A DNA stretch of 11,897 bases from an uncultured Clostridia bacterium. Lineage in GTDB: Bacteria; Bacillota; Clostridia; Oscillospirales; Acutalibacteraceae. Shown here piece by piece: positions 1 to 7,305 of the stretch. The position numbers and the translations under genes were made by a program. Below the pieces are notes generated by a model. That model was given only the letters and a program-made list of their open reading frames with translations. It searched no databases and was not told the origin of the DNA. Where the stretch lies: positions 1 through 11,897 of the forward strand of contig CALWKP010000190.1 of NCBI GenBank assembly GCA_944381295.1. The letters run 5' to 3'. How positions within the stretch are numbered: position 1 is the stretch's first letter; the number at the start of each line of letters is the position of its first letter.

Positions 1-840
1 AACCGCAATTTTAAAGTCGCCGTAGCCTTTTCCATCAAATTCTTTTTCGATCTCGTCGTAGCTTTTGCCGGTGACAGAGGAGTAAATCCCCATCAGGTTG
101 TTGACCCCGTCTTTTCCTTCTGCATACCGGACACAAGCTTCACTGTCGGTCACAGCGCGCTTAAATTTGCGCATGATATCTTCCGGTTTGTCGAGCAGCG
201 CTACCCAGGCATTTGCGTTTTCGTCCGATTTGGACATTTTTCTTGACGGGTCCTGTAAGGACATCACCCGCGCGCCGACCTTCGGAATATAAGGTTCCGG
301 AACCTTGAATGTGGGACTGTACGCCCCGTTGAAACGTTCTGCAATATTGCGCGCAAGTTCCAGATGCTGTTTCTGATCTGCGCCCACCGGGACCAAATCA
401 CTTTGGTACAGCAGGATGTCGGCAGCCATGAGACTGGGATAAGTAAACAGACCGGCGTTGATGTTGTCCGGATGTTTGGTGGATTTATCCTTGAATTGGG
501 TCATACGGGAGAGTTCCCCGAATTGTGTGTAACAGTTCAAAATCCAGGCAAGCTCAGCATGGGTGTGAACCTGGCTCTGAATGAAAAACAGGCTTTTGCT
601 AACATCGATTCCGCAGGCGAGGAACAACGCGTAAGCCTCCAACGTATGACGCCGGAATGACGCAGGGTCCTGACGCACGGTAATGGTATGCAGATCGGCC
701 AGTGCGTAGATACATTGATAGTCGTCCTGAAGCGCGACCCAATTTTTGAGCGCACCAAGATAATTCCCTAATGTGATAGAACCGCTCGGCTGAATCGCGC
801 TGAAAATAACTGGTTTGCGTTCTGACGCTTGTGTTTCCAT
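1..840 (-). CDS. trpS: Tryptophanyl-tRNA synthetase, C-terminal end missing at window edge
   Basis: This is a cytoplasmic class I aminoacyl-tRNA synthetase that activates tryptophan with ATP and charges tRNA-Trp. The visible 280 residues begin METQASERKP. The HIGH-type nucleotide site is the TrpRS form, PSGSITLGN at residues 18-26 (Thr-Leu-Gly-Asn in place of HIGH). The conserved segment TQFGELSRMTQFKDKS lies at 105-120, GADQKQHLELARN at 153-165, and the KMSKS loop is exact at 201-205. Bacterial TrpRS is usually about 330 residues, so about 50 C-terminal residues lie beyond position 1. The start is supported by an AGGAG Shine-Dalgarno at 851-855. The gene begins 16 bp after the aminotransferase stop, so the two are probably co-transcribed. 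No T-box leader is seen in that gap. Identification is very secure. Confidence 0.97.
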   Translation of the reverse strand, partial: METQASERKPVIFSAIQPSGSITLGNYLGALKNWVALQDDYQCIYALADLHTITVRQDPASFRRHTLEAYALFLACGIDVSKSLFFIQSQVHTHAELAWILNCYTQFGELSRMTQFKDKSTKHPDNINAGLFTYPSLMAADILLYQSDLVPVGADQKQHLELARNIAERFNGAYSPTFKVPEPYIPKVGARVMSLQDPSRKMSKSDENANAWVALLDKPEDIMRKFKRAVTDSEACVRYAEGKDGVNNLMGIYSSVTGKSYDEIEKEFDGKGYGDFKIAV

Positions 841-856
841 AGGTGAAGTCCTCCTG

Positions 857-2047
857 TTATTTCATCATATCGCGGACAAGTTCTCCAAGGATGTCGATCC
901 CTTTGACAAGCTGCTCGTCCGTAGGTGTGGAATAGTTGATGCGGAATGACTGACAGGGTTCTTTTTCGTCTGTGAGGAACGTGTTGCCCGGGACAACACA
1001 TACTTTACGCAGTACGGCCTGCTTGCAGAACTCTAACATGTCGATCTTGTCAGGCAGGGTGCACCAGGCAAAAAGACCGCCGGTCACTGGTTCCCAAGTG
1101 ATGTAAGGGGTGAATTCCTTTTCCATCTCGTGCAGCATCACCGCACTCTTTTTACGATAGATCTCACGGAGATGTTCCAAATGTGCGTCAAAATCATAGT
1201 TGGTCAGGAAAGAGTCGCAGATAATCTGGGACCAGATGTTGGTATGGACATCTTCTCCTTGTTTGCAAACGACCATTTTCTGAAGCAAGGCCGACGGAGC
1301 GATCGCATATCCTACACGCATACCAGGAGAAATCACTTTGGAGAATGTACCAGCGTAAACAACAACGCCTTCCTCGTCAAAAGATTTGATGCAAGGGAGC
1401 GGTTCGCCGGAAATACGCAAATCGCCGTAGGGGTTATCCTCTAAGATAAGAACGCCGTATTTTTTGGCAAGCTCATAAACCGCGCGGCGTTTTTCCAAGC
1501 TCATGGTGATGCCGGACGGATTCTGGAAATTCGGGATGGTATAGATGAATTTTGCGCGAGGTTCTTCCTGAAGGGCCTTTTCAAGAAGTTCCACATTCAT
1601 CCCGTCGGATTCCATGGGGATGCCGCGGAGTCGTGCGTTATAAGAACGGAAAGAGTTCAGCGAACCGATAAAGCTCGGAGCTTCACAGATGACGACGTCG
1701 CCCTCGTTGCACAGCGATTTGGTAACCAGATCCATCACCTGCTGCGCGCCGGATGTAATCAGGATATCGTCAAAATCCCGCCCAACCTGGTGATGGCTTT
1801 TCATGTACTCTTTCAAATGAGTGCGCAGCGGCGCATAACCTTCTGTGATGCTGTATTGCAGAGCTTCCACAGCACGGTTGGCAAGGACATCACGGGAAAT
1901 CTCAGCAATCTCTCTGGCGGGGAAGGCTTCCGGAGCCGGATTTCCGGCAGAAAGGGAAATTACACTGGGATCAGCCGCGTATTTAAAGATCTCACGGATC
2001 GCGGATGGTTTCAGGGTCAAAACACGGTCAGAAAAATGATATTCCAT
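857..2047 (-). CDS. PLP-dependent aminotransferase, class I/II (LysN / 2-aminoadipate-type)
   Basis: This is a 396-residue fold-type I aminotransferase, probably acting on a 2-oxo/amino acid pair in the cytoplasm. The Schiff-base lysine is Lys237 in TFSKVISPGMRVGY (234-247), with the phosphate-binding Arg244 downstream. IPNFQNPSG (171-179) contains Asn176, DNPYG (204-208) holds the PLP-ring Asp204 and Tyr207, and SFRINYS (367-373) supplies Arg369, which should bind the substrate carboxylate. The sequence resembles the aminotransferase part of MocR-like and LysN-like proteins, but there is no N-terminal GntR domain. Substrate cannot be read from sequence; aromatic amino acids, 2-aminoadipate and branched-chain amino acids are all possible. 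Its position directly upstream of trpS makes an aromatic substrate attractive but unproven. An AAAAGGAGG Shine-Dalgarno (2056-2064) supports the start. Confidence 0.93.
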   Translation of the reverse strand: MEYHFSDRVLTLKPSAIREIFKYAADPSVISLSAGNPAPEAFPAREIAEISRDVLANRAVEALQYSITEGYAPLRTHLKEYMKSHHQVGRDFDDILITSGAQQVMDLVTKSLCNEGDVVICEAPSFIGSLNSFRSYNARLRGIPMESDGMNVELLEKALQEEPRAKFIYTIPNFQNPSGITMSLEKRRAVYELAKKYGVLILEDNPYGDLRISGEPLPCIKSFDEEGVVVYAGTFSKVISPGMRVGYAIAPSALLQKMVVCKQGEDVHTNIWSQIICDSFLTNYDFDAHLEHLREIYRKKSAVMLHEMEKEFTPYITWEPVTGGLFAWCTLPDKIDMLEFCKQAVLRKVCVVPGNTFLTDEKEPCQSFRINYSTPTDEQLVKGIDILGELVRDMMK

Positions 2048-2079
2048 AGGAAAGACCTCCTTTTATCTGCATGAATATC

Positions 2080-2108
2080 ATTCTATCACAGTTTCCGGCG
2101 AGAATCAA
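2080..2108 (-). promoter_or_regulatory. Sigma-A-type promoter for aminotransferase-trpS
   Basis: On the minus strand, TTGATT (2103-2108) is separated by exactly 17 bp from TAGAAT (2080-2085). Each hexamer is close to the sigma-A consensus. The expected transcript start, near 2073, lies about 25 nt upstream of the aminotransferase ATG, leaving a leader too short for a riboswitch or T-box. Confidence 0.65.
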
Positions 2109-2183
2109 TTTTTTGTTCCGAAAGAAGAGAGAAAACAAGTGCTTCTTTGCATTACAAGCGTTTTTTGACGGCGACTGAGAAGC

Positions 2184-2250
2184 TTCGGCAGGAATCTCCA
2201 CAAAACAACGGCATGTTCTGACACAGCTTGTCCAACCCCGCTGTTATAAT
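2184..2250 (+). promoter_or_regulatory. Spo0A-dependent-type promoter of spoIIE (21-bp spacer, 0A box)
   Basis: TTCGGCA at 2184-2190 is a perfect 0A box (TGNCGAA read on the minus strand). Downstream, CTGACA (2218-2223) and an extended -10, TGTTATAAT (2242-2250), are separated by 21 bp instead of the normal 17. No acceptable -35 hexamer exists at 17 bp. A second, one-mismatch 0A-like box, TGTCCAA (2229-2235), lies in the spacer. Bacillus subtilis spoIIE and spoIIG promoters are known Spo0A-activated sigma-A promoters with the same kind of long spacer (about 21-22 bp). Regulation by Spo0A is therefore inferred from architecture plus gene identity. Confidence 0.62.
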
Positions 2251-2308
2251 AAAGTAAGGAATTATTTTCCAGAATTTGTAAGAATATGGATAAATGAGGT
2301 AAGGACAG

Positions 2309-4669
2309 GTGGTAGACGGAATGAATGGCAAAGGAAAAACACTGGAACGGAGAAGGATGACCGTTTCGGAATTCCTGGGGTCGGCTGCATGCAGACGGCT
2401 ATTGATACAAGCGGCATATTGTGTGATTGGGGTCGCGTGTTCCCAAGGGATCGTTTTTGGCAGATACGCGCCTTTTGGGGTCGCAGCTGTGGCAGCAGCT
2501 CCCTATGCTAACCTGTGGCCCACCTTGGCTGGTGCAGTTCTGGGATATTTGCTTCCTTCTTCTGCCCAGATACCGGTTCGATATATCGCAGCGGTGCTGG
2601 CTGCTGCAGCGATCCGATGGACTTTAAATGATTTGGTGAAAATACGGCAGCATCCTTTTTTTGCGCCGTTGATCTCATTTGCACCGCTGTTTTCTACGGG
2701 TGTCGCCTTGGCAATGGTGAACGGGACTCCTTCCGGTGGGATTGCCATGTATGTAGCGGAATCGTTGTTGGGAAGCGGCTGTTCTTACTTTTTCTCGCGG
2801 ACAGCAGAACGGATGGGAAAATCGGGAGCGTTCCGTGCGCTGAAATATCCCGACCAGGTCAGCCTGGCGATGACTGCTGGCGTATTGGTGGTATCGCTGT
2901 CGGGAATCAGTGTGATGGGGATTTCCTTCGGGCGTGTTCTTGCAGTGGTACTCATTCTGTTGGCAGCGAAATACGGCGGAATCTCTGCGGGCGCCATTTC
3001 GGGGGTCGCCGCAGGGACCATGCTCAGCTTGTCAACAGCAGGAGTCAATTATCTTTCCGGAGCTTATGCGCTCGGAGGATTGATGGCAGGAGTATTCGCG
3101 CCTGTGGGGAAATTAGCTTCTGCGGCAGCCTTTGTCTTTTCCAATGCGGCTGCGTCTCTTCAGGTAGGAAATCAGGAGGCGGTACTTAACGGAATTTATG
3201 AAGTGATGACCGCCACTGTTTTATATATGGTGTGGCCGTCGCGCAGCAGTGGTCAAGTAAACGGGATTTTCAGTCAGACGCCGGATATCCTCCATAGCGA
3301 CGGCTTGCGCCGGTCAGTGATTATGAAACTTGATTTTGCAGCAAAAGCATTGGGGAATATTTCAGGGTCGGTGGAAGAGGTCTCACGGCGGTTGGACAAA
3401 ATTTGTGCTCCGGATATCAATGGGGTATATAAGCGGGCAATCGATCAGGTTTGCAGTACCTGTGGTTTGAAGCTATATTGTTGGGAACGTAATTATGGGG
3501 AAAGCATGAATGCGTTCAATGATTTGACAGGACCGCTGAGGGAAAAAGGTAAAGCGGTTGCCGGAGATTTCCCGGAACATTTCTCATCCCATTGCGGACG
3601 GATGGATCAGCTTTTGAGCGCAGTAAACCGGAATTTTGAAGAATTTTCTACAAGGATGGCGGCGGACAGACGTGTGGCACAGGTTCGGTCTGTTGCGGCA
3701 GATCAGTTTGAGACTACCGCAGAAATGCTCCGCGATATGGCACGGGAACTGGAGTCCTTTGAGCGATTCGATTTTTCGGCTGCCCAATCGGTTGGACAAG
3801 TGCTTCACGATGCAGGAATCGTCCCGATTGATGTAAGCTGCCGCGTGGATCGGTATGACCGGATGTCGATTGAAATTGAGGCATCCCAGATCGACCGGGG
3901 AAGATTGAACCGTGTGACTTTAGCAAAACAGATTTCCAAAGCATGCGGGCGGTCATTTGATGCGCCTTGCATTGGCATGGTAGAAGATCATTGCAGGCTG
4001 CGGATGAGCGAGAAACCAGTATTTCGGGTACAGGTAGGGTCTGCGCAGCATGTTTTTGGAAATGCACAGCTTTGCGGTGATAGCTATGACTGTTTCCCGG
4101 ATGGAAGCGGACGACAGATTGCGGTCATCAGTGACGGGATGGGGACCGGAGGCCGTGCAGCGGTGGACGGTGCGATGGCGGCCGGAATGGTTTCAACACT
4201 GATTAAAGCGGGGATTGGGTTTGGATGTGCCTTAAAGATCGTCAATTCGGCATTGCTGGTGAAATCAGGAGAAGAATCGTTGGCAACCGTAGACCTTGCA
4301 GCAGTGGATCTGTTTAACGGGAAAGTGGAAATTATGAAGGCAGGAGCGCCTGCCAGCATGGCGCGCAGGTCCGGAAAGGTGACAAGAGTAGATGCACCGT
4401 CACTGCCGGTGGGGATTCTGAATGAAGTGAATTTCTCCCACGAAGAAGTGAAATTAGCGGCGGGAGACCTGTTGGTATTGTATTCCGACGGTGTGACGGC
4501 AAGCGGAGAAGATTGGCTGGCGTCGCTGCTGGAAGGATGGAAAGGAGAGGTGCCGCAGGAACTGGCGGAAGAAATCGTATCGCAGGCGATTGCTCGGCGG
4601 GATGACGGGCATGACGACGATGTGACAGTCTTAGTATTGAAACTTACAGAACAGACGTTGGAAATTTGA
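2309..4669 (+). CDS. spoIIE: Stage II sporulation protein E, PP2C-type serine phosphatase
   Basis: SpoIIE is the membrane phosphatase that dephosphorylates the anti-anti-sigma factor SpoIIAA, releasing sigma-F in the forespore; it also associates with the polar septum. The 786-residue protein has a hydrophobic N-terminal half (about 30-310) with roughly ten membrane segments. A central cytoplasmic region (about 330-570) contains a cysteine cluster, CSTCGLKLYCW, at 382-392. The C-terminal PP2C/SpoIIE domain (about 580-786) shows GDSY (590-593), ISDGMGTGGRAA (607-618), LYSDGV (724-729) and HDDDVTV (768-774), whose aspartates fit the Mn-binding site. Length is close to other SpoIIE proteins. The GTG start is preceded by GAGGT (2296-2300). 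An ATG at 2321 with AGGTGG upstream is a real alternative and would remove four residues. It stands alone, with its own promoter and terminator. Confidence 0.96.
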   Translation: MVDGMNGKGKTLERRRMTVSEFLGSAACRRLLIQAAYCVIGVACSQGIVFGRYAPFGVAAVAAAPYANLWPTLAGAVLGYLLPSSAQIPVRYIAAVLAAAAIRWTLNDLVKIRQHPFFAPLISFAPLFSTGVALAMVNGTPSGGIAMYVAESLLGSGCSYFFSRTAERMGKSGAFRALKYPDQVSLAMTAGVLVVSLSGISVMGISFGRVLAVVLILLAAKYGGISAGAISGVAAGTMLSLSTAGVNYLSGAYALGGLMAGVFAPVGKLASAAAFVFSNAAASLQVGNQEAVLNGIYEVMTATVLYMVWPSRSSGQVNGIFSQTPDILHSDGLRRSVIMKLDFAAKALGNISGSVEEVSRRLDKICAPDINGVYKRAIDQVCSTCGLKLYCWERNYGESMNAFNDLTGPLREKGKAVAGDFPEHFSSHCGRMDQLLSAVNRNFEEFSTRMAADRRVAQVRSVAADQFETTAEMLRDMARELESFERFDFSAAQSVGQVLHDAGIVPIDVSCRVDRYDRMSIEIEASQIDRGRLNRVTLAKQISKACGRSFDAPCIGMVEDHCRLRMSEKPVFRVQVGSAQHVFGNAQLCGDSYDCFPDGSGRQIAVISDGMGTGGRAAVDGAMAAGMVSTLIKAGIGFGCALKIVNSALLVKSGEESLATVDLAAVDLFNGKVEIMKAGAPASMARRSGKVTRVDAPSLPVGILNEVNFSHEEVKLAAGDLLVLYSDGVTASGEDWLASLLEGWKGEVPQELAEEIVSQAIARRDDGHDDDVTVLVLKLTEQTLEI

Positions 4670-4687
4670 AACGGAAAGGGTGAAAGC

Positions 4688-4799
4688 GAAGCCCCGGCCC
4701 CAAAGTCCGTAGCCCCTTTTCAAGGGGCTACGGCGCGTCTCTGCAAGAGCATGCGGTTAGGAATCCTATGGATTCCTAACGCTTTGGGGCCGGGGCTTC
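4688..4799. repeat. Nested inverted repeat forming a three-way-junction-like structure
   Basis: An outer pair of perfect 18-bp arms, GAAGCCCCGGCCCCAAAG (4688-4705) and its complement (4782-4799), encloses two further hairpins. The first is a perfect 12-bp stem, 4707-4718 with 4722-4733 (loop TTC). The second is a perfect 11-bp stem, 4756-4766 with 4770-4780 (loop TAT). A 22-nt linker (4734-4755) joins them. There is no U-tract after the outer stem and no ORF inside. It starts 18 bp after the spoIIE stop, so it would lie in the 3' untranslated part of that mRNA. It may be a REP/MITE-like intergenic repeat or an RNA-stabilising 3' structure; a single window cannot decide. Confidence 0.85.
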
Positions 4800-4829
4800 T
4801 ATCGCGTAGGAAGAATAAAACGGGGAGCG

Positions 4830-4870
4830 TAAGGGAGGCACTTCGTAAGGAAGTTGCCTCCTTATTTTTT
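4830..4870 (+). terminator. Rho-independent terminator of spoIIE
   Basis: Arms 4830-4844 and 4850-4864 pair as a G+C-rich stem with one bulged base on each side, and are followed directly by six T residues (4865-4870). The hairpin and its flank share the blocks AAACGGGGAGC and CGTAAGGAAG with the minus-strand terminator at 5841-5893. Confidence 0.75.
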
Positions 4871-5003
4871 CTGTTTTATTTGCATTTTGGGTATCAAAAT
4901 CCGATGCTCGCTACACCTGCAGGCAGGTGCTTGTCAATGCTTTTCAGAGATTTTCGATATTTTGCAGAAGATAGAAATACTATTTAGTTTGGGCATAAAG
5001 ATA
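4871..5003. other. Intergenic stretch without recognised gene
   Basis: This A+T-rich spacer lies between the spoIIE terminator and the putative methyltransferase terminator. It holds only a short hairpin, CACCTG-cagg-CAGGTG (4914-4929). Translations of this stretch have no Shine-Dalgarno site and no family resemblance, so no gene is called. Confidence 0.5.
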
Positions 5004-5043
5004 GAGCCAATGAAATGCGAATTTTCTTGCATTTCACCGGCTC
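5004..5043 (-). terminator. Probable terminator hairpin after methyltransferase
   Basis: Read on the minus strand, GAGCCGGTGAAATGC (5029-5043) pairs over all 15 positions with 5004-5018, using two G-U pairs, around a 10-nt loop. On the plus strand the same positions are A-C mismatches. The stem therefore fits a minus-strand transcript, which places it 30 nt after the methyltransferase stop. The following tract (TATCTTTA) is only weakly U-rich, so termination efficiency is uncertain. Confidence 0.5.
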
Positions 5044-5073
5044 TGCAGGCTGAATAATGATTATATTTTGTAG

Positions 5074-5766
5074 TTAATCTGTTTTTATGTATTCGGCAAA
5101 GAAGAACAAAGGTAAGTCGCTATTTTTATTTATGCCATCGTATGAAACTGGTTCACAAGTTTGTTTCAATACAAATCCGTGTTTTGCCGCAACGTTTAAG
5201 TAATAAGACAGCGGACGATGGAAGTGCTCTGTCTTGCCCCAAAATTCATTTGTGCATTGATAATGTTTAATATATTTATCCATCGCTTTGGCATACCTGT
5301 AGCCGTTTAAATCTTTAAGCCAATAGCAATCATAAAATGCAGGATGAACGATTGAATAATACAATATTCCCCCTGCTTTAAGTATCCTTCTGCATTCCGA
5401 AAAAACAAAATCAATATTCTCAATATCCATTAATACTTGATTGGAAAATACAACATCAAATTGATCATTTTCAAAAGCAAACGGAGTTGTTATATCCATA
5501 ACAGAAAACTCACTGGTAGGATATCGATCTCGAGCTATTTCAATCATTTTTTCTGAACCGTCAACTCCCATTGCATCAGCTCCGATCTTGCTGAAATAAT
5601 CTGTATAAAATCCATAGCCGCAACCAAGGTCTAATATTTTCTCTCCGCTAAAATGTTCAAATCTGGCTTGTACTACTCTTTTGTTGCTTTCTACAAATTC
5701 TGAATTTTCTTGATCTTCAGTATATTTTAACGCAGCTCTATTCCATTGGTTTATTATATCTTGCAT
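5074..5766 (-). CDS. Class I SAM-dependent methyltransferase, specificity unknown
   Basis: This is a 230-residue soluble Rossmann-fold methyltransferase of the Methyltransf_11/UbiE-like group. Motif I is ILDLGCGYGFYTDYF (44-58), the acidic loop after strand 2 is GVDGSEKMI (67-75), the motif II region is FDVVFSNQVLMDI (103-115), and ILKAGGILYYSIVHP (128-142) matches motif III. The C-terminal part (about 143-230) is aromatic-rich and probably forms the substrate cap. The substrate cannot be inferred; small-molecule methylation, including antibiotic or toxin modification, is possible. The gene is strikingly A+T-rich (about one third G+C by eye, against about one half in its neighbours) and lies alone between two convergent units, suggesting recent acquisition. 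Its Shine-Dalgarno (GGAG, 8 nt before the ATG) is weaker than elsewhere here, and no clear promoter was found in the 130 bp upstream. Confidence 0.9.
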   Translation of the reverse strand: MQDIINQWNRAALKYTEDQENSEFVESNKRVVQARFEHFSGEKILDLGCGYGFYTDYFSKIGADAMGVDGSEKMIEIARDRYPTSEFSVMDITTPFAFENDQFDVVFSNQVLMDIENIDFVFSECRRILKAGGILYYSIVHPAFYDCYWLKDLNGYRYAKAMDKYIKHYQCTNEFWGKTEHFHRPLSYYLNVAAKHGFVLKQTCEPVSYDGINKNSDLPLFFFAEYIKTD

Positions 5767-5840
5767 TTTTTCGACTCCGACTCTTGATCATGTAATTTTG
5801 GCTTCCATTGTTTTGCACTTGTTAAAGTAGTCGACGGGAT

Positions 5841-5877
5841 AAGACAAGGAGAAGCCGCTTCCTTACGCAGCCTCTCC
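5841..5877 (-). terminator. Terminator of the metG-tatD-radical SAM operon
   Basis: On the minus strand the arm at 5867-5877 pairs with 5848-5858 (11 bp, two G-U pairs) around an 8-nt loop, followed by TTGTCTT. It begins 19 nt after the radical SAM stop codon. The preceding AAACGGGGAGC and the loop-side CGTAAGGAAG also occur, in opposite orientation, at the spoIIE terminator. The remaining intergenic DNA (5767-5840) shows no gene. Confidence 0.65.
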
Positions 5878-5896
5878 CAACAGCTCCCCGTTTGTG

Positions 5897-6505
5897 TTAG
5901 TAAGTATCGATATACGGACGGACTCGAAATTTTGCGCCGGTGTGACGGCAAAGTTCCCGGCAGGCTTCAATTTCTTCTGGGGGAAGCCCGTTATCCACAA
6001 TTGTCATGGATACATTAGGAACATAAAATCCTGCGTCTGTAGTGAATTTGAGAATCGCAGGCAGCGCGTCAAGACCGTATTTAGAATGACAGATGGCATC
6101 GTACTTTTCCGGAGTGGACGCATTCAGACTGACCGATACAACATCCACCAGCCCATCCATTTCAGGAGCGGTACGCCGTCCGTTGATGAGGTCCGATAAC
6201 CCGTTTGTGTTGATGCGGATATCGATACTGCTGTGTTCTCTTAGCTTTCTGCATAACCACATCATATCGTCAAATCGGCAGGTCGGTTCGCCATACCCGC
6301 AAAAGACCAGCTGCCGGTATTTGGTAAGTTCCCTGGACTGGATTTCTTCCCAGACCTCTTCCCGGGAGGGTTCGCGTTCCAGCCATAAGCTGTCAGCGTC
6401 ACCAACGCCGTCACCGTGTGTGCGTACACAAAATTCACATGCATTAGGGCACTGGTTTGTCAGATTGATATATAGATTATCGCCCAAAACATACGTTGTA
6501 TTCAT
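5897..6505 (-). CDS. Radical SAM protein, TatD family-associated
   Basis: This is a compact radical S-adenosylmethionine enzyme of 202 residues. The cluster-binding motif CPNACEFC (19-26) has the canonical CxxxCxxC spacing for a [4Fe-4S] cluster, and CGYGEPT (69-75) is the SAM-binding GGE-like motif. NLYINLTNQCP just before the cysteines is typical of a small group encoded next to tatD (TIGR04038, TatD-linked radical SAM). The reaction of that group is unknown. There is no C-terminal auxiliary-cluster (SPASM) domain; only Cys76, Cys85, Cys139, Cys182 and Cys186 are additional. The chosen ATG has GAGGTGG 11 nt upstream and lies 18 bp after the tatD stop. An in-frame GTG at 6520 would add five residues but lacks a ribosome site. 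It is the last gene of the metG-tatD operon, implying coupled expression. Confidence 0.9.
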   Translation of the reverse strand: MNTTYVLGDNLYINLTNQCPNACEFCVRTHGDGVGDADSLWLEREPSREEVWEEIQSRELTKYRQLVFCGYGEPTCRFDDMMWLCRKLREHSSIDIRINTNGLSDLINGRRTAPEMDGLVDVVSVSLNASTPEKYDAICHSKYGLDALPAILKFTTDAGFYVPNVSMTIVDNGLPPEEIEACRELCRHTGAKFRVRPYIDTY

Positions 6506-6523
6506 AGAAACAGAAACCACCTC

Positions 6524-7294
6524 TTATTTAGGAATCCGGAATAGACGGCATGCATTCTCGCGGGCAGCTTCCAGTACCTCGTGAGAGGAGATCCCGCGTA
6601 CCTCAGCGATTTTAGCAGCAGAATAGACGATCATCGAGGAATCGCATCGTTTTCCGCGGAAAGGCACAGGAGACATATAGGGAGCGTCTGTTTCGGTCAA
6701 TAGTCGGTCCAAGGGGACCTCCCGTGCAACCTCCACAGGGACACGCGCGTTTTTAAAGGTGACAGCCCCACCTAATCCGATATACATGCCGAGGGACAGT
6801 ACCTCCCGCATCATTTCTACGCTGCCGGAGAAACAGTGCAGAACTCCTTGCGGACGGTACCTGCGTAAAATTTCCATGGTGTCGCCGTGGGCATCGCGGT
6901 CGTGAACAATGACTGGAAGTCCCAGTTCTGCTGCCAGGGAAAGCTGTTCTTCAAAGATGCGGCGCTGGATTTCTTTGGGTGCCATGTCCGGAAAATGATA
7001 GTCCAAACCGATCTCGCCGATGGCTACCGCTTTTGGAAGCGACGCAAGATGACGGATCGTAGCGAGATAATCTTCCGGAATTCCGGAAACACACTCCGGA
7101 TGAACACCGGCCGCAGCATAAAAATAGGGATATTCCTCTGCAAGGCGCGCGGAAGCAAGACTGCTTTCCAAACTTGCGCCGGCATTGATAACACAGCAAA
7201 CGCCGAGCTGCGGCAAACGTTGCAGCAGCTCGGCCCTGTCATTTTGAAAGGCTTCGTCATCATAATGGGCGTGCGAATCAAAAATCTGTTCCAT
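6524..7294 (-). CDS. tatD: TatD family metal-dependent hydrolase/DNase
   Basis: TatD-family proteins are cytoplasmic TIM-barrel amidohydrolase-fold enzymes with 3'-5' exonuclease/DNase activity in the characterised members; D-aminoacyl-tRNA deacylase activity has also been ascribed to some. The 256-residue length is normal. Metal ligands are visible in order: His8 and His10 (FDSHAHYDD), Glu94 (AIGEIGLDYH), His131 (VIVHDRDA), His153 (LHCFSGS) and Asp203 (LTETDAPYMSP). The C-terminal PVPFRGKR (209-216) is the usual TatD signature. The start lies 11 bp after the metG stop, with an AAAGGG ribosome site overlapping the metG stop. The metG-tatD order is common in Firmicutes, so co-transcription is very likely. 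Exact substrate in this organism is not determinable. Confidence 0.95.
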   Translation of the reverse strand: MEQIFDSHAHYDDEAFQNDRAELLQRLPQLGVCCVINAGASLESSLASARLAEEYPYFYAAAGVHPECVSGIPEDYLATIRHLASLPKAVAIGEIGLDYHFPDMAPKEIQRRIFEEQLSLAAELGLPVIVHDRDAHGDTMEILRRYRPQGVLHCFSGSVEMMREVLSLGMYIGLGGAVTFKNARVPVEVAREVPLDRLLTETDAPYMSPVPFRGKRCDSSMIVYSAAKIAEVRGISSHEVLEAARENACRLFRIPK

Positions 7295-7305
7295 AACGCG
7301 CCCTT

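Noticed and set aside
2309..2320. Firm choice of the spoIIE GTG start
   Set aside because: The ATG at 2321 also has a usable AGGTGG site; the GTG is kept as the call, but the sequence does not settle it.
4751..5057. Plus-strand frames of 78 and 67 codons downstream of spoIIE
   Set aside because: They run through the nested inverted repeat or the terminator and have no ribosome site.
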